Source of the DNA: Marinihelvus sp036351115
GTDB taxonomy: Bacteria; Pseudomonadota; Gammaproteobacteria; Xanthomonadales; SZUA-36
Length of the DNA stretch: 64,000 nt
NCBI GenBank assembly: GCA_036351115.1
Contig: JAZBOL010000036.1
Location: forward strand, 1 to 64,000
Reading direction: 5' to 3'
Shown here: positions 17,018-25,951 of the stretch, piece by piece
Numbering within the stretch: the first letter of the stretch is position 1
Layout: each line of letters starts with the position of its first letter
Translations under genes and position numbers: made by a program
The notes under the pieces: model-generated
Database searches by the model: none
The model's input: the letters and a program-made list of their open reading frames with translations, nothing else
What the model was told of the DNA's origin: nothing

Positions 17018-18445
17018 CTACTGGTGCATGGCCTGCGCTTCCTCCATCACGTCGAGAGAGGCAGCCGGGGCCGATTGATAGAGGATGGCCTGCTTGCGGA
17101 AAAAGCGCATGAGCCCGGCGTCGCCCATGCGCGAGCCGCCCATGCCGGACTGGCAGAAGGAGTTCTTCTCCACGTCGTGCACCATGGCGGTCAGGCTGGC
17201 ATCGTTCACGGAAATGGCGCCACCGACCATGCGTCGCGCCACCGCTTCTCCTTCTTCCCGGCTGCCGGCGAAAACGGCGCCGGAAAGGCCATAGTGCGAG
17301 TCGTTGGCCAGGGCGATGGCGTCCTCGATATGGTCAAAGGTCATTACCGGCATGACGGGACCGAAGGTTTCCTCACGCATGAGCGTCATGTCGTGGTGGA
17401 CGCCGGTGATGACGACCGGGCGGCACCACATGCCGCCGTGGTCTTCCACGCCGCCGCAGTGAATCGTCGCGCCGTTGGCCACGGCGTCGTCGAGCTGGGC
17501 TTTCACCTTGGCCGCCTGGGGTGGAAAGATGAAGGGGCCGATCTGTCCCTGGTGGATGTCGGGCCAGTTGATTTCCGTGGCCTCGGCCCGGGCGATGAGC
17601 CGCTCGAGGAAGTCCTCGGCAACGTCCTCGTGGACGTAAATCCGCTCCAGGGACTGGCAGGCCTGGCCGTTCATGCCGGCGGCGCTGCGCAGGATCGCAT
17701 TGCTGGCGTTGTCGAGATCCGCTGACGGCAGCACGATGGCCGCGTCCTTGCCGCCGAGTTCGAGGAACGCCGGGATGAAGTTGGCGGCCGCCTGGGCCGC
17801 CACGAGCCGTCCCGTTGGCACGGACCCGGTGAAACAGACCGCATCGACGTTGTCGACCAGGGCCTGTCCCGTTTCTGAGCTACCGGTCACGATGGACACG
17901 ACCGATGCCAGTTCCGGCACCTCGTCCAGGGTCGCGCGCAGGGGCTCGGCGAAGCGGGGGGTCACCTCGCTGGGTTTGAGCAGAATCGAGCAACCCGCCA
18001 GCAGGGCGGGCACCGCGTCGATGAGCCCCAGGATCAGCGGCACGTTCCACGGGCTGATGATCCCGACGACCGGGTAGGGCTTGAGCTGGTGCTGGTAATG
18101 CACGCTCGGCGCCATGGCGGAGGCGCCGCTGGCCGGGTTCATGAGTTCCGGCGCCCGGGCGGTCCAGTAGGCGATCCAGCCTCGCACGCTGGCGGCCTCT
18201 ACCTGCGCCATGAGGTACCGGCCCGTGTCGATGCAGAGGGCCCCGGTCAACGCCTCGTTGTGACGCTCCATGGCCTCCGCCCAGCGCCTGAGAGCATCAC
18301 AGCGCGCGTCGAGGTCCAGGGCCTCCCAGGCCGGCTGGGCTTCCCGCAGCCGCGCCGCGGTGTTTTCCACGGCTGCCCGGTCGTGAACCGGTACCTGGTA
18401 ATCCACCTCGCCGGTGCGTGGGTTGGTGACGTCGAGGGTTTTCAT
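17018..18445 (-). CDS. NAD(P)-dependent aldehyde dehydrogenase
   Basis: 475 residues, full length for the ALDH superfamily. The oxyanion-region motif SPWNVPLIL, the general-base motif FLELGGKD and the catalytic cysteine in NGQACQSLERI (about residue 275) are all present, as are the LKPSE and late EETFGPVMPV motifs. It oxidises an aldehyde to a carboxylic acid. The sequence sits with the benzaldehyde/vanillin-type group by eye, without proof of substrate. The recurrent element at 18491-18510 lies 46 bases upstream in the direction of transcription, so this is probably the first gene of a regulated leftward operon (ALDH, MFS, DUF1330, secreted repeat protein). Confidence 0.92.
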   Translation of the reverse strand: MKTLDVTNPRTGEVDYQVPVHDRAAVENTAARLREAQPAWEALDLDARCDALRRWAEAMERHNEALTGALCIDTGRYLMAQVEAASVRGWIAYWTARAPELMNPASGASAMAPSVHYQHQLKPYPVVGIISPWNVPLILGLIDAVPALLAGCSILLKPSEVTPRFAEPLRATLDEVPELASVVSIVTGSSETGQALVDNVDAVCFTGSVPTGRLVAAQAAANFIPAFLELGGKDAAIVLPSADLDNASNAILRSAAGMNGQACQSLERIYVHEDVAEDFLERLIARAEATEINWPDIHQGQIGPFIFPPQAAKVKAQLDDAVANGATIHCGGVEDHGGMWCRPVVITGVHHDMTLMREETFGPVMPVMTFDHIEDAIALANDSHYGLSGAVFAGSREEGEAVARRMVGGAISVNDASLTAMVHDVEKNSFCQSGMGGSRMGDAGLMRFFRKQAILYQSAPAASLDVMEEAQAMHQ

Positions 18446-18490
18446 CGTTTTTCGGGCTCCGTTCCCCTGCGCCTGAAAGACCTTGTGTCT

Positions 18491-18510
18491 AAAAGATATA
18501 ATGACATATC
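18491..18510 (-). promoter_or_regulatory. copy of the recurrent 20-bp operator-like element
   Basis: The minus-strand sequence GATATGTCATTATATCTTTT contains a perfect GATAT-N6-ATATC inverted repeat, the best-formed copy in the window. It sits between the VOC gene stop and the aldehyde dehydrogenase start, 46 bases before the latter, within a clear AT-rich patch in GC-rich surroundings. Confidence 0.65.
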
Positions 18511-18530
18511 AATCAGCGAAGCATAGCACG

Positions 18531-19487
18531 TCACAGGTGTTCGATGAATTCCAGCCAGCTGCCGTCCGGCGTTCCCAGGGCGACGCCCCGAACCGCGCCC
18601 AGCGGGGGCAGTTGCCAGTCCAATGGACCCCTGAATTCGAACCCGGATTCCGCCAGGTCCCGCGCCATCGCATCGATGTTCGTGACGGGGAAGCGCAACA
18701 GGTTCAGGCCCCGGCAGCCGGGGGAGGCCGTCGCAGCGACATGCCGTCCCGGATGATCCGGGAAGGCGACGAATTCGACGGAGCCGTCGAGCTCACCGGT
18801 CGGGTGACTGATCGCGAGATCCACTACCGTGGTACCGGCCGCATTCGCCGGGAGTCCGAGCATCTCCCCGCCGCGACCGCCCAGGGGCTCGATCTGCCGA
18901 AGGCGGGGCTGGAATCCGAGGGCCTTGAACAGGGCAAGATGCGCATCCACGTCGCGGACCGATTGGGAGGAATTGAAGGCGTGGCCGAACCCCGAGGCGG
19001 GCCCCGGATTCTCCAGTGGTGGATGCAGGCGCTCCACGAGCGCCAGCACCACTCCATCCGGACCCTGCGCGAGCCATTCACCGATGCGCAGTTCACCAAA
19101 GGGCCAGGTGATCGGTTCGCTCATGCCGGTGAATCCGTCGGCTTCGAGGCGCCTTGCCCAGGCCGGCAGATCCCGGACGCGCAGGTCGAGGTCGAAAATG
19201 CCGCCCGTGTCCCAGGTATTGGCGCCGTGCCGGGGCGCCGGGACGTCCGGGTCGAACGCGAACAGGCGCACCTTGCCCGTGGGCCAGTCCCGCTGGCCGA
19301 GCAACCACTCGTGCCCGGGCCTTGCTGCGGCGTGCGGCCACAGCGGCTGTCCCGACGCCGGTCCGTCCCAGATCAGGGACCAGCCGCCCTGGTCCATGAA
19401 AAACCGCAGCCAGAAGCCGGGGTCGGCGGTGCCGAGTCCGGCTTCTGCATAGCCACGAGTCACCCAGTCCCGGGTAGGTTGAGTCAT
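18531..19487 (-). CDS. two-module VOC-fold protein
   Basis: The start at 19487 (MTQPTRDWVTRGYAEAGLG) is used; upstream extension is implausible. 318 residues with two VOC-like halves. The second begins near FGHAFNSSQSVRDVDAHLALFKALGF and ends RGVALGTPDGSWLEFIEHL. The strand-1 His is replaced by Asn in the second module, while a final Glu is present. Cytoplasmic. It shares the ARPWDTG / ANTWDTGGIF-type segment with the exported VOC at 3301-4380 (there ARPWDTGCYFSIMV), showing these tandem VOC proteins are related to each other. Divergent from the MDR gene at 19618. Function unknown. Confidence 0.7.
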   Translation of the reverse strand: MTQPTRDWVTRGYAEAGLGTADPGFWLRFFMDQGGWSLIWDGPASGQPLWPHAAARPGHEWLLGQRDWPTGKVRLFAFDPDVPAPRHGANTWDTGGIFDLDLRVRDLPAWARRLEADGFTGMSEPITWPFGELRIGEWLAQGPDGVVLALVERLHPPLENPGPASGFGHAFNSSQSVRDVDAHLALFKALGFQPRLRQIEPLGGRGGEMLGLPANAAGTTVVDLAISHPTGELDGSVEFVAFPDHPGRHVAATASPGCRGLNLLRFPVTNIDAMARDLAESGFEFRGPLDWQLPPLGAVRGVALGTPDGSWLEFIEHL

Positions 19488-19617
19488 GAGGTCTCCGGCG
19501 GTCGGGGAGGCAAAGAACACGTTAGCATGACTCTCCAATGGCAAGCAGGTGATTGACCGCAGGCGCGGTCCGAAAACCCGGCGACCGGCAGCGTGGGGTG
19601 AACCAGAGGAATTTGGA

Positions 19618-20619
19618 ATGGAGATGAAGCAAGTCAGGCTCGCGCAGACGCCCGAGGGCGAACCGCGCGTCGAGGATTTCGAGATCGCCACGCTGCCGAT
19701 GCCGGAGCCGGGCAACGGGCAAGTGCTGTGCGAGACCCGCTACCTGTCCCTGGACCCGTACATGCGAAGCCAGATCGCGGGGCGGCACATTTCCGGCAGC
19801 ATCGGCCCCGGTGACCCGATGCGGGGCGAGACCGTGAGCCAGGTGATCGAATCCCGTTCGCCCGACTTTTCCCCGGGGGACTGGGTCCGGGGATTCGGCG
19901 GGTGGCAGACCCATTCGGTGCTCGACGCGTCGTCCCTGTCGCCGGTGGATCCCCGCATCCAGCCGCCGTCCTATGCGCTTTCCCTGCTTGGCATGACCGG
20001 CCTCACCGCCTGGGCCGGCATGGTCTGGCAGGCGGACGTGGGCCCCGGTGACCAGGTGCTGATCCCGGCGGTCACCGGCGGCGTCGGGGCGGCGGCTGCG
20101 CAATTCTGCCGCCTTCGCGGTGCGGAGGTCGTTGGCACGGCCGGCAGTGACGAAAAATGCCGGTATGCCGAGGACCGGCTCGGGGTGCGACACTGCGTCA
20201 ACCGCCACGTAACGGACCTGGGCGCCGCCCTGGACGAGGCCTTCAGCGACGGCATCGACATCTATTTCGACCTCGTCGGTGGCGAACTGCTCAACCTCGC
20301 TTCCGAGCGCCTGGCGCTCAACGCGCGGGTGGTGCTCGCGGGGCTGATCAGCGAGTACAACCAGGCCGGGCGTTCCGCCGGTCCGCCGCCCGGCAACTGG
20401 ATCAAGGCGCGCGCCACGGTGACCGGGCTGGTGGTTTACGACTTCGAAGCGCGGCGCGACGAATTCATCGACGCGGTCGTTCCCTGGCTGGAAGAAGGGA
20501 AGATTTTCCAGCTCGAGGACGTGGCCGCGGGCATCGACGCCGCCCCGGCGGCTTTTTGCCGCCTGATGCGGGGCGGGAACTTCGGCAAGTCGGTGGTGCG
20601 CATGGGCCCGGAATCATGA
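19618..20619 (+). CDS. MDR-family reductase, leukotriene-B4-dehydrogenase/CurA-like
   Basis: The chosen ATG at 19618 has AGAGGA about ten bases upstream; ATG 19624 is a near alternative. 333 residues. TRYLSLDPYMRSQIAG in the N-terminal half and IPAVTGGVGAAAAQFCRLRGAEVVG (about residues 145-170) as the nucleotide-binding loop place it in the zinc-free MDR branch of leukotriene B4 12-hydroxydehydrogenase / prostaglandin reductase / CurA, which reduces the double bond of alpha,beta-unsaturated ketones with NADPH. A role in saturating an enone intermediate is a reasonable inference. It is convergent with the hydrolase-fold gene at 20739-21446. Confidence 0.87.
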   Translation: MEMKQVRLAQTPEGEPRVEDFEIATLPMPEPGNGQVLCETRYLSLDPYMRSQIAGRHISGSIGPGDPMRGETVSQVIESRSPDFSPGDWVRGFGGWQTHSVLDASSLSPVDPRIQPPSYALSLLGMTGLTAWAGMVWQADVGPGDQVLIPAVTGGVGAAAAQFCRLRGAEVVGTAGSDEKCRYAEDRLGVRHCVNRHVTDLGAALDEAFSDGIDIYFDLVGGELLNLASERLALNARVVLAGLISEYNQAGRSAGPPPGNWIKARATVTGLVVYDFEARRDEFIDAVVPWLEEGKIFQLEDVAAGIDAAPAAFCRLMRGGNFGKSVVRMGPES

Positions 20620-20625
20620 GCCCGT

Positions 20626-20667
20626 ATGAATAAGCCCGGATGAATAAGCCCGGATGAATAAGCCCGG
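20626..20667 (+). repeat. three perfect tandem copies of a 14-bp unit
   Basis: The unit ATGAATAAGCCCGG is repeated at 20626, 20640 and 20654 with no mismatch, starting six bases after the MDR stop codon in a convergent intergenic gap. A partial related unit precedes it. It is followed by a GCCGGATCCGGC palindrome at 20691-20702, which may act as a weak bidirectional hairpin. Confidence 0.9.
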
Positions 20668-20738
20668 TATGGTCGAGCCGGCATCTCTAGGCCGGATCCG
20701 GCAAGCGCCGGTTGGTGGCCCGGGAACCTGGCAGCCGG

Positions 20739-21446
20739 TCAACGGCTCAGGAAGGTTTCGGTGCAGTCCGCGATGGCTTCGGCACTTGCCTTGAAGACCG
20801 GCGCCACCAGGTCCCGCCGGCCGAGGAAGCGGGCGCCCGGTGCCGCGCGCGCCGCAGCCTCGCTCGGGCCATGCAGGCTCGAATCCGTTCCGATGCACAG
20901 CGTGTCATGTTCCAGGCGCCGAAAGCAGGGCATGGGATCGTAGGCGAAGGCCGCCCTGAACCCCGCGATCGCCAGCGGCTTGCCGTGGTAGCGGGGGGCG
21001 TTGGCTGTCTTCTCCCCCAGGGCCAGGCGCTGTTCGGCATCGAAATAGGGCGTGTCCACCAGGACGAGACGGCCGATCCGCTCCGGATCGCGCAGTGCCA
21101 TTTCCGCCCCGACGAGACACCCGGTGTGAAATCCCAACAGGTCCACCGGTGTGCCCGTGGGCAGGGTGGCGACGCCGGCCAGCAGCGCATCGGCCCAGGC
21201 TTCGATGGACCAGGGCGCTTCGAGCGCCTCCGACGCACCGAAGGCCGGGTAGTCCGGGCACAGCACCGGGCGTTTGCTGGCCAGCAGGGGCGCTGTGGCA
21301 TCGAAGAACCGGCCATCGAAGGGCAGGGGATGCAGGCACAGCAGGACCGGGGCCGCGTCCTCGATCGCCGCATGGCAGCGCCAGTTCAGCATGCCCTGGT
21401 CGCTCCGGGTCGAGAGGTTTCGCGGTCCCTGGGGGCTGCGTTTCAT
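20739..21446 (-). CDS. alpha/beta-hydrolase-fold protein without nucleophile serine
   Basis: The start is taken at the ATG 21446 (MKRSPQGPRNLSTRSDQGM). 235 residues. The alpha/beta-hydrolase fold is recognisable from LCLHPLPFDGRFF after strand 3, PDYPAFGASE, and the nucleophile-elbow segment VDLLGFHTGCLVGAEMAL. The elbow reads GFHTG where GxSxG is expected, so the nucleophile Ser is replaced by His, and no convincing late catalytic His is seen. It is related to the product at 33902-34735 (shared LHPxP and G-x-x-TG elbow). It may be a non-hydrolytic member or use an unusual chemistry. The MFS gene ends 28 bases upstream. Confidence 0.72.
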   Translation of the reverse strand: MKRSPQGPRNLSTRSDQGMLNWRCHAAIEDAAPVLLCLHPLPFDGRFFDATAPLLASKRPVLCPDYPAFGASEALEAPWSIEAWADALLAGVATLPTGTPVDLLGFHTGCLVGAEMALRDPERIGRLVLVDTPYFDAEQRLALGEKTANAPRYHGKPLAIAGFRAAFAYDPMPCFRRLEHDTLCIGTDSSLHGPSEAAARAAPGARFLGRRDLVAPVFKASAEAIADCTETFLSR

Positions 21447-21474
21447 GAGTCTGTTCGGCTTCCGCTTTTGCCGG

Positions 21475-22866
21475 TCAATTCTGCCCGAGTGACTCGTAGT
21501 ACGCATTCGCCGCCCGGTATTTGCGCAGCACGTACGGCCCGGCCAGCAGGACGGGGATTCCAAACAGGGCCGGCACCAGCGCCATGGAATAGCGGATGCC
21601 GTCCGTACCGAACACGAAATCGTTGAACAGGCCAATGGCCGGTGGACCGATGAACAGGCCGGCCATGCTGATGCACATGTAGTAGAAAGCCACCAGCTGT
21701 GCCTTGATGCCCGCCGGGGTGATATTCAGCAGGGCGGTGACACCGACCGCCGAGACGAAAGCGATGCCGACGGTGTTGGCGCCGTAGATGGCCATGGCGA
21801 CGTAGGGATTCGGCACCAGGGGCGCCGCCACGCCGGTGACGATAATGATGGCCACGCCGATGAGCGCGATGCGCACCGGTGCATCGCTGATGCCCTTGCT
21901 CGTCCAGCGATCGGAAAGCCAGCCTGCGTAATTCACGGCGAAGGGTCCGGTGGCCAGCAGCACGATGGCGTTCACCGTGGCGTACTTGGCCGGTTCCCAG
22001 CCCCAGGTGCGCTGGAACAGCGGCGCGCCGAAGCCCTGGCTGTAGGCGATGATCGTCATGTAGCAGAAGATCGCGATGAAGGGCAGGTACAGGGAGGCAT
22101 TGGCGAAGACGTGCCGCAGCATGTCCCAGAGGTTGTCGCCGCCTTCCGGGGCCACTGCCGGCTTGTGGCGGGGCGGTTCGCGGAGAAAGAAGAAGAAAAC
22201 GGCCAGTACCAGTCCCGGCAGGCCCACCACGAAAAAGGTGAACTGCCAGGGTTTGACCGTGCCAACGAGCGGCAGATCCACGCCCTCGACGGTCTTCGCC
22301 CACTGCAGCACGGCGGCGGACAGCAGCGAGGCAATGCCCGCGCCCAGGCTCAGGGCCATGGTGTAAAAGGCGATGGGTTTGGCGCGTTTTTCTTTTGGAA
22401 AACTATCTGAAATCATTGACATAGCGCAGGGACTTAAAGTCGCTTCACCAACGCCGATGCTCATGCGCGCAAGGAACATGTGCCAGAAGTTCTTCGCCAG
22501 GCCAGACGCCACGGTGGCCGCGGACCAGAGGGCAATGCCGACACCCACGATCCAGGTGCGACGCTTTTTGTCCGCCAGCCAGCCCAGGGGCAGGCCCATG
22601 GTGGCGTAGAAAATGGCGAAGGCCGGGCCCAGCAGCAGGCTGAACTGAAAGTCCGTGAGGCCCAGGTCGGCGCGGATCGGCTCCGTGAGCAGCCCGAGCA
22701 CGTACCGGTCGATGAAGGAGAACACGTAGGCCACGGTGAGCAGGGCCACCATGTACCAGGCACGGGTCGGCGATGGGTAGTCCCTGGCGGGGGGTGTCGC
22801 GGGTGCGCTCGCGCCGCCGGAATTTTCGTGTTCCCCGGATGGCCGGTCGGTCGATGTATCGCTCAT
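21475..22866 (-). CDS. spinster-like MFS transporter
   Basis: 463 residues with twelve helices after a 35-residue soluble N-terminus. The start of the membrane region (VALLTVAYVFSFIDRYVLGLLTEPIRADLGLTDFQFSLL) and GEATLSPCAMSMISDSFPKEKRAKPIAFYTM are typical of the spinster / YjjL-like MFS group that is very common beside TonB receptors in aromatic- or terpenoid-degrading bacteria. The substrate is unknown. It begins three bases after the stop of the small VOC gene. An unusually AT-rich stretch with rare codons lies within it at about 22385-22445. Confidence 0.87.
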   Translation of the reverse strand: MSDTSTDRPSGEHENSGGASAPATPPARDYPSPTRAWYMVALLTVAYVFSFIDRYVLGLLTEPIRADLGLTDFQFSLLLGPAFAIFYATMGLPLGWLADKKRRTWIVGVGIALWSAATVASGLAKNFWHMFLARMSIGVGEATLSPCAMSMISDSFPKEKRAKPIAFYTMALSLGAGIASLLSAAVLQWAKTVEGVDLPLVGTVKPWQFTFFVVGLPGLVLAVFFFFLREPPRHKPAVAPEGGDNLWDMLRHVFANASLYLPFIAIFCYMTIIAYSQGFGAPLFQRTWGWEPAKYATVNAIVLLATGPFAVNYAGWLSDRWTSKGISDAPVRIALIGVAIIIVTGVAAPLVPNPYVAMAIYGANTVGIAFVSAVGVTALLNITPAGIKAQLVAFYYMCISMAGLFIGPPAIGLFNDFVFGTDGIRYSMALVPALFGIPVLLAGPYVLRKYRAANAYYESLGQN

Positions 22867-22869
22867 GGC

Positions 22870-23325
22870 TCAGTCCGGCTGCTGGGTGATGAAATAAAGC
22901 ACCACGAGGTTGTCGTCGGGGTCGAGGATGCCGATCTCCCTGCCTTCGCGTCCGTCCTGCGTGACGAGGTGGTCTTCCTTGTACACGGTCTGTCCCGCTG
23001 CCCGGGCTTTTTCCACGATGCCGTCGATGTCCGGGGTTTCCAGCACGATGGCGCTGCGCCGGGGCAGGGTGGCCGGGTCGAGTTCGCCGATCTCCGTAAG
23101 CGCCATGACCCGCGGCTGCGTGGCGGTGCTCAGCACCGCGAAACGCATGGCGCGGTCCCGGGGGATTTCGAACACGTCATAGCTGTAGCTGTCCGCCGCC
23201 GAGTCCTTGATGAAGGCGACATCGAAGCCCAGGGCGTCGCGGTAGAAGGCCAGGGCGCGTTCCAGGTTGGAGACCAGGAAGTTCGCCCGTTGAAATCGTA
23301 GTTGGCGTTCGGGGAGTTCGCTCAT
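22870..23325 (-). CDS. single-module VOC protein
   Basis: 151 residues from the ATG at 23325; a GTG at 23337 is an alternative. One VOC module: LRFQRANFLVSNLERALAFYRDALGFDVAFIKD, ending IGILDPDDNLVVLYFI. The first metal-ligand position is Arg (QRANF) and the late Glu is replaced by Leu or Tyr, so the classical metal site is absent. The gene follows another VOC gene with a two-base gap and precedes the MFS gene by three bases, so the three form one operon. Function unknown. Confidence 0.75.
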   Translation of the reverse strand: MSELPERQLRFQRANFLVSNLERALAFYRDALGFDVAFIKDSAADSYSYDVFEIPRDRAMRFAVLSTATQPRVMALTEIGELDPATLPRRSAIVLETPDIDGIVEKARAAGQTVYKEDHLVTQDGREGREIGILDPDDNLVVLYFITQQPD

Positions 23326-23327
23326 GT

Positions 23328-23819
23328 TCAGACCCACTGGTTGAGTTCAATGAAGTAGCCGTTCGGATCGAAGAAACTGATGCCTTTGACCCGGAACACG
23401 CTGCCGTCGTCTTTTGGATACTCGGTCACGTGGGGCTCGCTGTGCATCTGGATGCCCGGCAGGTCCTTCAGCGCTTCGTAGGCCCCGTCCACGTCCTCGT
23501 GATGCATGACGAAGACGATCTCTCCGGCGCGTACCCGGTTCGGTTCCGGCCGGGGCAGGGGCGCGGGCAGGGGCGGATCGATGTACTGCAGGATGCCGAG
23601 CATGCCGATGTAGGGATCGTTGCACTTGAGGATGACCAGGCGCGTTTTCGCGTCCGGCTCTCCGGCCGGCAGGCCCTTGCCGGATACCACGAGCTCCTGG
23701 TCGTAGTACACGTCCATGCCGAGAATGTCCCGGTAGATTCTCAGCGGCGTGTCGATCTCGTTCACCATCATGGTGACGCGGCGAAAGTCGGTGGGAACGG
23801 CTTTGTCGGTATCGCTCAT
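23328..23819 (-). CDS. single-module VOC protein
   Basis: 163 residues, cytoplasmic. Begins DFRRVTMMVNEIDTPLRIYRDILGMDVYYDQELVVSG and ends ISFFDPNGYFIELNQWV. Arg occupies the usual first metal-ligand position (RRVTMMV), while the late Glu in FIELN is kept. Its sequence is close to the exported VOC at 37694-38269, which shares YVGVLGLLQY versus YIGMLGILQY, the SEPxVTYP segment and the ending FTIELNQL. It is the first gene of the leftward VOC-VOC-MFS operon; the element at 23863-23882 lies 44 bases upstream. Confidence 0.78.
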   Translation of the reverse strand: MSDTDKAVPTDFRRVTMMVNEIDTPLRIYRDILGMDVYYDQELVVSGKGLPAGEPDAKTRLVILKCNDPYIGMLGILQYIDPPLPAPLPRPEPNRVRAGEIVFVMHHEDVDGAYEALKDLPGIQMHSEPHVTEYPKDDGSVFRVKGISFFDPNGYFIELNQWV

Positions 23820-23862
23820 GGGCAGGCCTCGGCCACGTGCGGGGAATTCTTCCCGGGGATTG

Positions 23863-23882
23863 AAAAGTTATAATGATATGGC
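23863..23882 (-). promoter_or_regulatory. copy of the recurrent 20-bp operator-like element
   Basis: The minus-strand sequence GCCATATCATTATAACTTTT matches the shared element. It lies in the divergent gap between the VOC operon (44 bases) and the flavin amine oxidase gene (57 bases), so one site could serve both. On the plus strand the surrounding 25 bases align with the copy at 18491 over almost their full length. Confidence 0.6.
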
Positions 23883-23938
23883 AATCATAGTTTGTCGTCA
23901 TTTCCCGTGAGTCCCATGCCAGAGGTGAAACCATCGCC

Positions 23939-25408
23939 ATGAACGCGTCACGCGGGTCAACGCCGAACGGCTCAGCGAGCGGCTCAGGTCGGGGCATCGC
24001 CGGGGCCCGGACCAGTCGGCGCGCATTCCTGGGTGGCCTCTCGGCGGCCGGACTGATTGCGGGCCTGCCACGTGGCGCCCTCGCTGACGACCGCCACGTG
24101 CTGGTGCTGGGAGCGGGCCTGGCCGGTCTCCGGGCCGCGTCCCTGTTGTCCGGCGCCGGGCTTGGCGTCACCGTGATCGAGGCCAGGAACCGGGTCGGCG
24201 GTCGGCTGTACACGCTCGATGCGGTGCCCGGGCACCCGGAAGGCGGCGGCAACACGATCGGACCCAACTATGGGCGGGTGATCAGCAGCGCCAGGGCGCA
24301 TGGCGTGGCGCTGCACACGCCGCCCCGTGCCGAGGCCATGGGGCTGATTCTCGATGGCGAACGCGTAGCCCGGGACGACTGGCCGCAGTCCCCCCGCAAC
24401 ACCTTGCCGGACCCGCTGCGATCCCTGACGCCGGACCGCCTCGGCTTCGCCCTGTTGCGGGACAATCCGCTCGCCCGGTCCGACGCCTGGCGGTCTCCTG
24501 CCGCCGCCTCCCTGGACCAGGCGGCGACGGATTTTTATCGCGGTCTGGGTCTTGACGACTCCGCCCTGGCCTGGATCGATGCCAACAACTCCTACGGCAA
24601 CCGCCTGGACGAGACCTCGATCCTGAGCCTGTTCCGGATGCACGCGAGCATCGGACGGGCCATTGCCATGCGCCAGCCTGCCTTCGAAGCGCGGGACGGC
24701 AACCAACGCATCCCCGAGGCGATGGCCGCGGCCCTGCCGCAGCCCGTGGTGCTGGGGGAACGTGCCCGCTCCGTGCGGCAAACGGGAGAGGGGGTGGCGG
24801 TAACCTGTGACAGTGGACGAACGTTCTTTGGGGATGCACTCGTGTGCACACTGCCATTGCCGGCGCTGCGCCGCGTGGAGGTTCAACCGGGGCTACCGTC
24901 AGGGCAGGCACTGGCGGTGAATACGGTCGACTATCACACGGTCACCCAGGCGCATTTCGTCGTGCGCGATCCCTGGTGGCCGGAACGGGGCGATCCGGGC
25001 GGCTGGTGGACCGACGGTCCGCTCGGACGGATTTTCACCCGGCAGGCGCCGGAAGGGCACTACAACCTGACCTGCTGGATCAACGGACGGCATTGTGATC
25101 CGTTTGACCGCCTGGCGCCGGACGCGGCGAAGCAGGCCATGGAAGAGGCCTTTTTCCTGCTCTTGCCCGAAGCCCGGGGACGCGCCGAATTGAAGGCGCT
25201 CGTGTCCTGGGCCAACGAGCCGCTGAACCAGGGAACCTGGGCCATCTGGCGGCCCGGCGAGATCGCGCGCTACGCGGACGCCCTGGCGAAGCCCCACGGC
25301 CGCATCGCCTTCGCCGGTGAACACACGGCCTGGTCCAATTCGGGCATGGAGGGCGCCATGGAGTCCGGCGACCGGGCGGCGCTGGAGGTGATGCGATGGC
25401 TCGCATGA
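23939..25408 (+). CDS. Tat-exported FAD-dependent amine oxidase family enzyme
   Basis: 489 residues. A twin-arginine signal (TSRRAFLGGLSAAGLIAGLPRGALA, about residues 23-47) precedes the FAD dinucleotide-binding motif VLGAGLAGLRAASLLSGAGLGVTVIEARNRVGGR. The C-terminal FAD-contact block IAFAGEHTAWSNSGMEGAMESGDRAA is typical of flavin monoamine oxidases. It folds with FAD in the cytoplasm and is then exported. The overlapping downstream cytochrome c gene suggests that electrons go to a cytochrome rather than to oxygen, as known for NicA2 and CycN in nicotine degradation. The substrate is presumably an amine; unknown. Expressed rightward from the gap containing the element at 23863. Confidence 0.88.
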   Translation: MNASRGSTPNGSASGSGRGIAGARTSRRAFLGGLSAAGLIAGLPRGALADDRHVLVLGAGLAGLRAASLLSGAGLGVTVIEARNRVGGRLYTLDAVPGHPEGGGNTIGPNYGRVISSARAHGVALHTPPRAEAMGLILDGERVARDDWPQSPRNTLPDPLRSLTPDRLGFALLRDNPLARSDAWRSPAAASLDQAATDFYRGLGLDDSALAWIDANNSYGNRLDETSILSLFRMHASIGRAIAMRQPAFEARDGNQRIPEAMAAALPQPVVLGERARSVRQTGEGVAVTCDSGRTFFGDALVCTLPLPALRRVEVQPGLPSGQALAVNTVDYHTVTQAHFVVRDPWWPERGDPGGWWTDGPLGRIFTRQAPEGHYNLTCWINGRHCDPFDRLAPDAAKQAMEEAFFLLLPEARGRAELKALVSWANEPLNQGTWAIWRPGEIARYADALAKPHGRIAFAGEHTAWSNSGMEGAMESGDRAALEVMRWLA

Positions 25409-25926
25409 GTCGCATGGCCGCCTTCGTCGCCGGTCGTGCGCCGGTATTGCCGCGGAACCGCGTGCACAAGGTCGGTCCGACGCTCGCCCTGGCGCTCGCT
25501 CCCCGACGCTGGGCAGCGCTCATGCTGGCGCTCGTCCTGTCCTGGCCAGTTTTGGTGTTCGCTCAGGGCAACGGTGATCCGCCGGGCGCGACCGGGAGTA
25601 CGGGGCAGGACGCGGCAGGGCCCGCCGGGCTGTCGGGGAAGCAGGCCTTTCTCGCCTGTGCCGGTTGCCACAGCCTGGAAGCCGGTGCGCCCCACGGCGT
25701 CGGGCCCAATCTCCACGACCTGGCGGGACGACGCGCCGGCAGCGCAGAGGGCTACGCCTATTCGCCGGCGCTCCGGGCCGCGGACCTTGCCTGGGACAGG
25801 GGAACGCTGACCGCGTGGATCGTCCAGGCCGAGAGCGTCGTGCCCGGCACCTGGATGCTTTATCACAACCACCTCGAACCCGGTGAGGTCACTCGCCTGG
25901 TCGACTACCTGCTGGCGCCGCGCTGA
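25396..25926 (+). CDS. periplasmic class I cytochrome c
   Basis: 176 residues with an N-terminal extension and a hydrophobic signal segment (about residues 38-56, ending VFAQG). A single haem site CAGCH (about residue 91) is followed by HGVGPNLHDLAGRRAGSAEGYAYSPAL and VPGTWMLYH, where the Met is the expected sixth ligand. It is a soluble cytochrome c2/c550-type electron carrier. It overlaps the amine oxidase gene by 13 bases, so the two are translationally coupled and probably a functional redox pair. It hands electrons to a terminal oxidase not encoded here. Confidence 0.9.
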   Translation: MARMSRMAAFVAGRAPVLPRNRVHKVGPTLALALAPRRWAALMLALVLSWPVLVFAQGNGDPPGATGSTGQDAAGPAGLSGKQAFLACAGCHSLEAGAPHGVGPNLHDLAGRRAGSAEGYAYSPALRAADLAWDRGTLTAWIVQAESVVPGTWMLYHNHLEPGEVTRLVDYLLAPR

Positions 25927-25951
25927 GCGCCGCCAATCACTGGATTCACCG

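Noticed and set aside
20626..20667. Short repeats considered as a CRISPR or phase-variable tract
   Set aside because: Units are directly adjacent without spacers, lie outside genes and no cas genes exist in the window.
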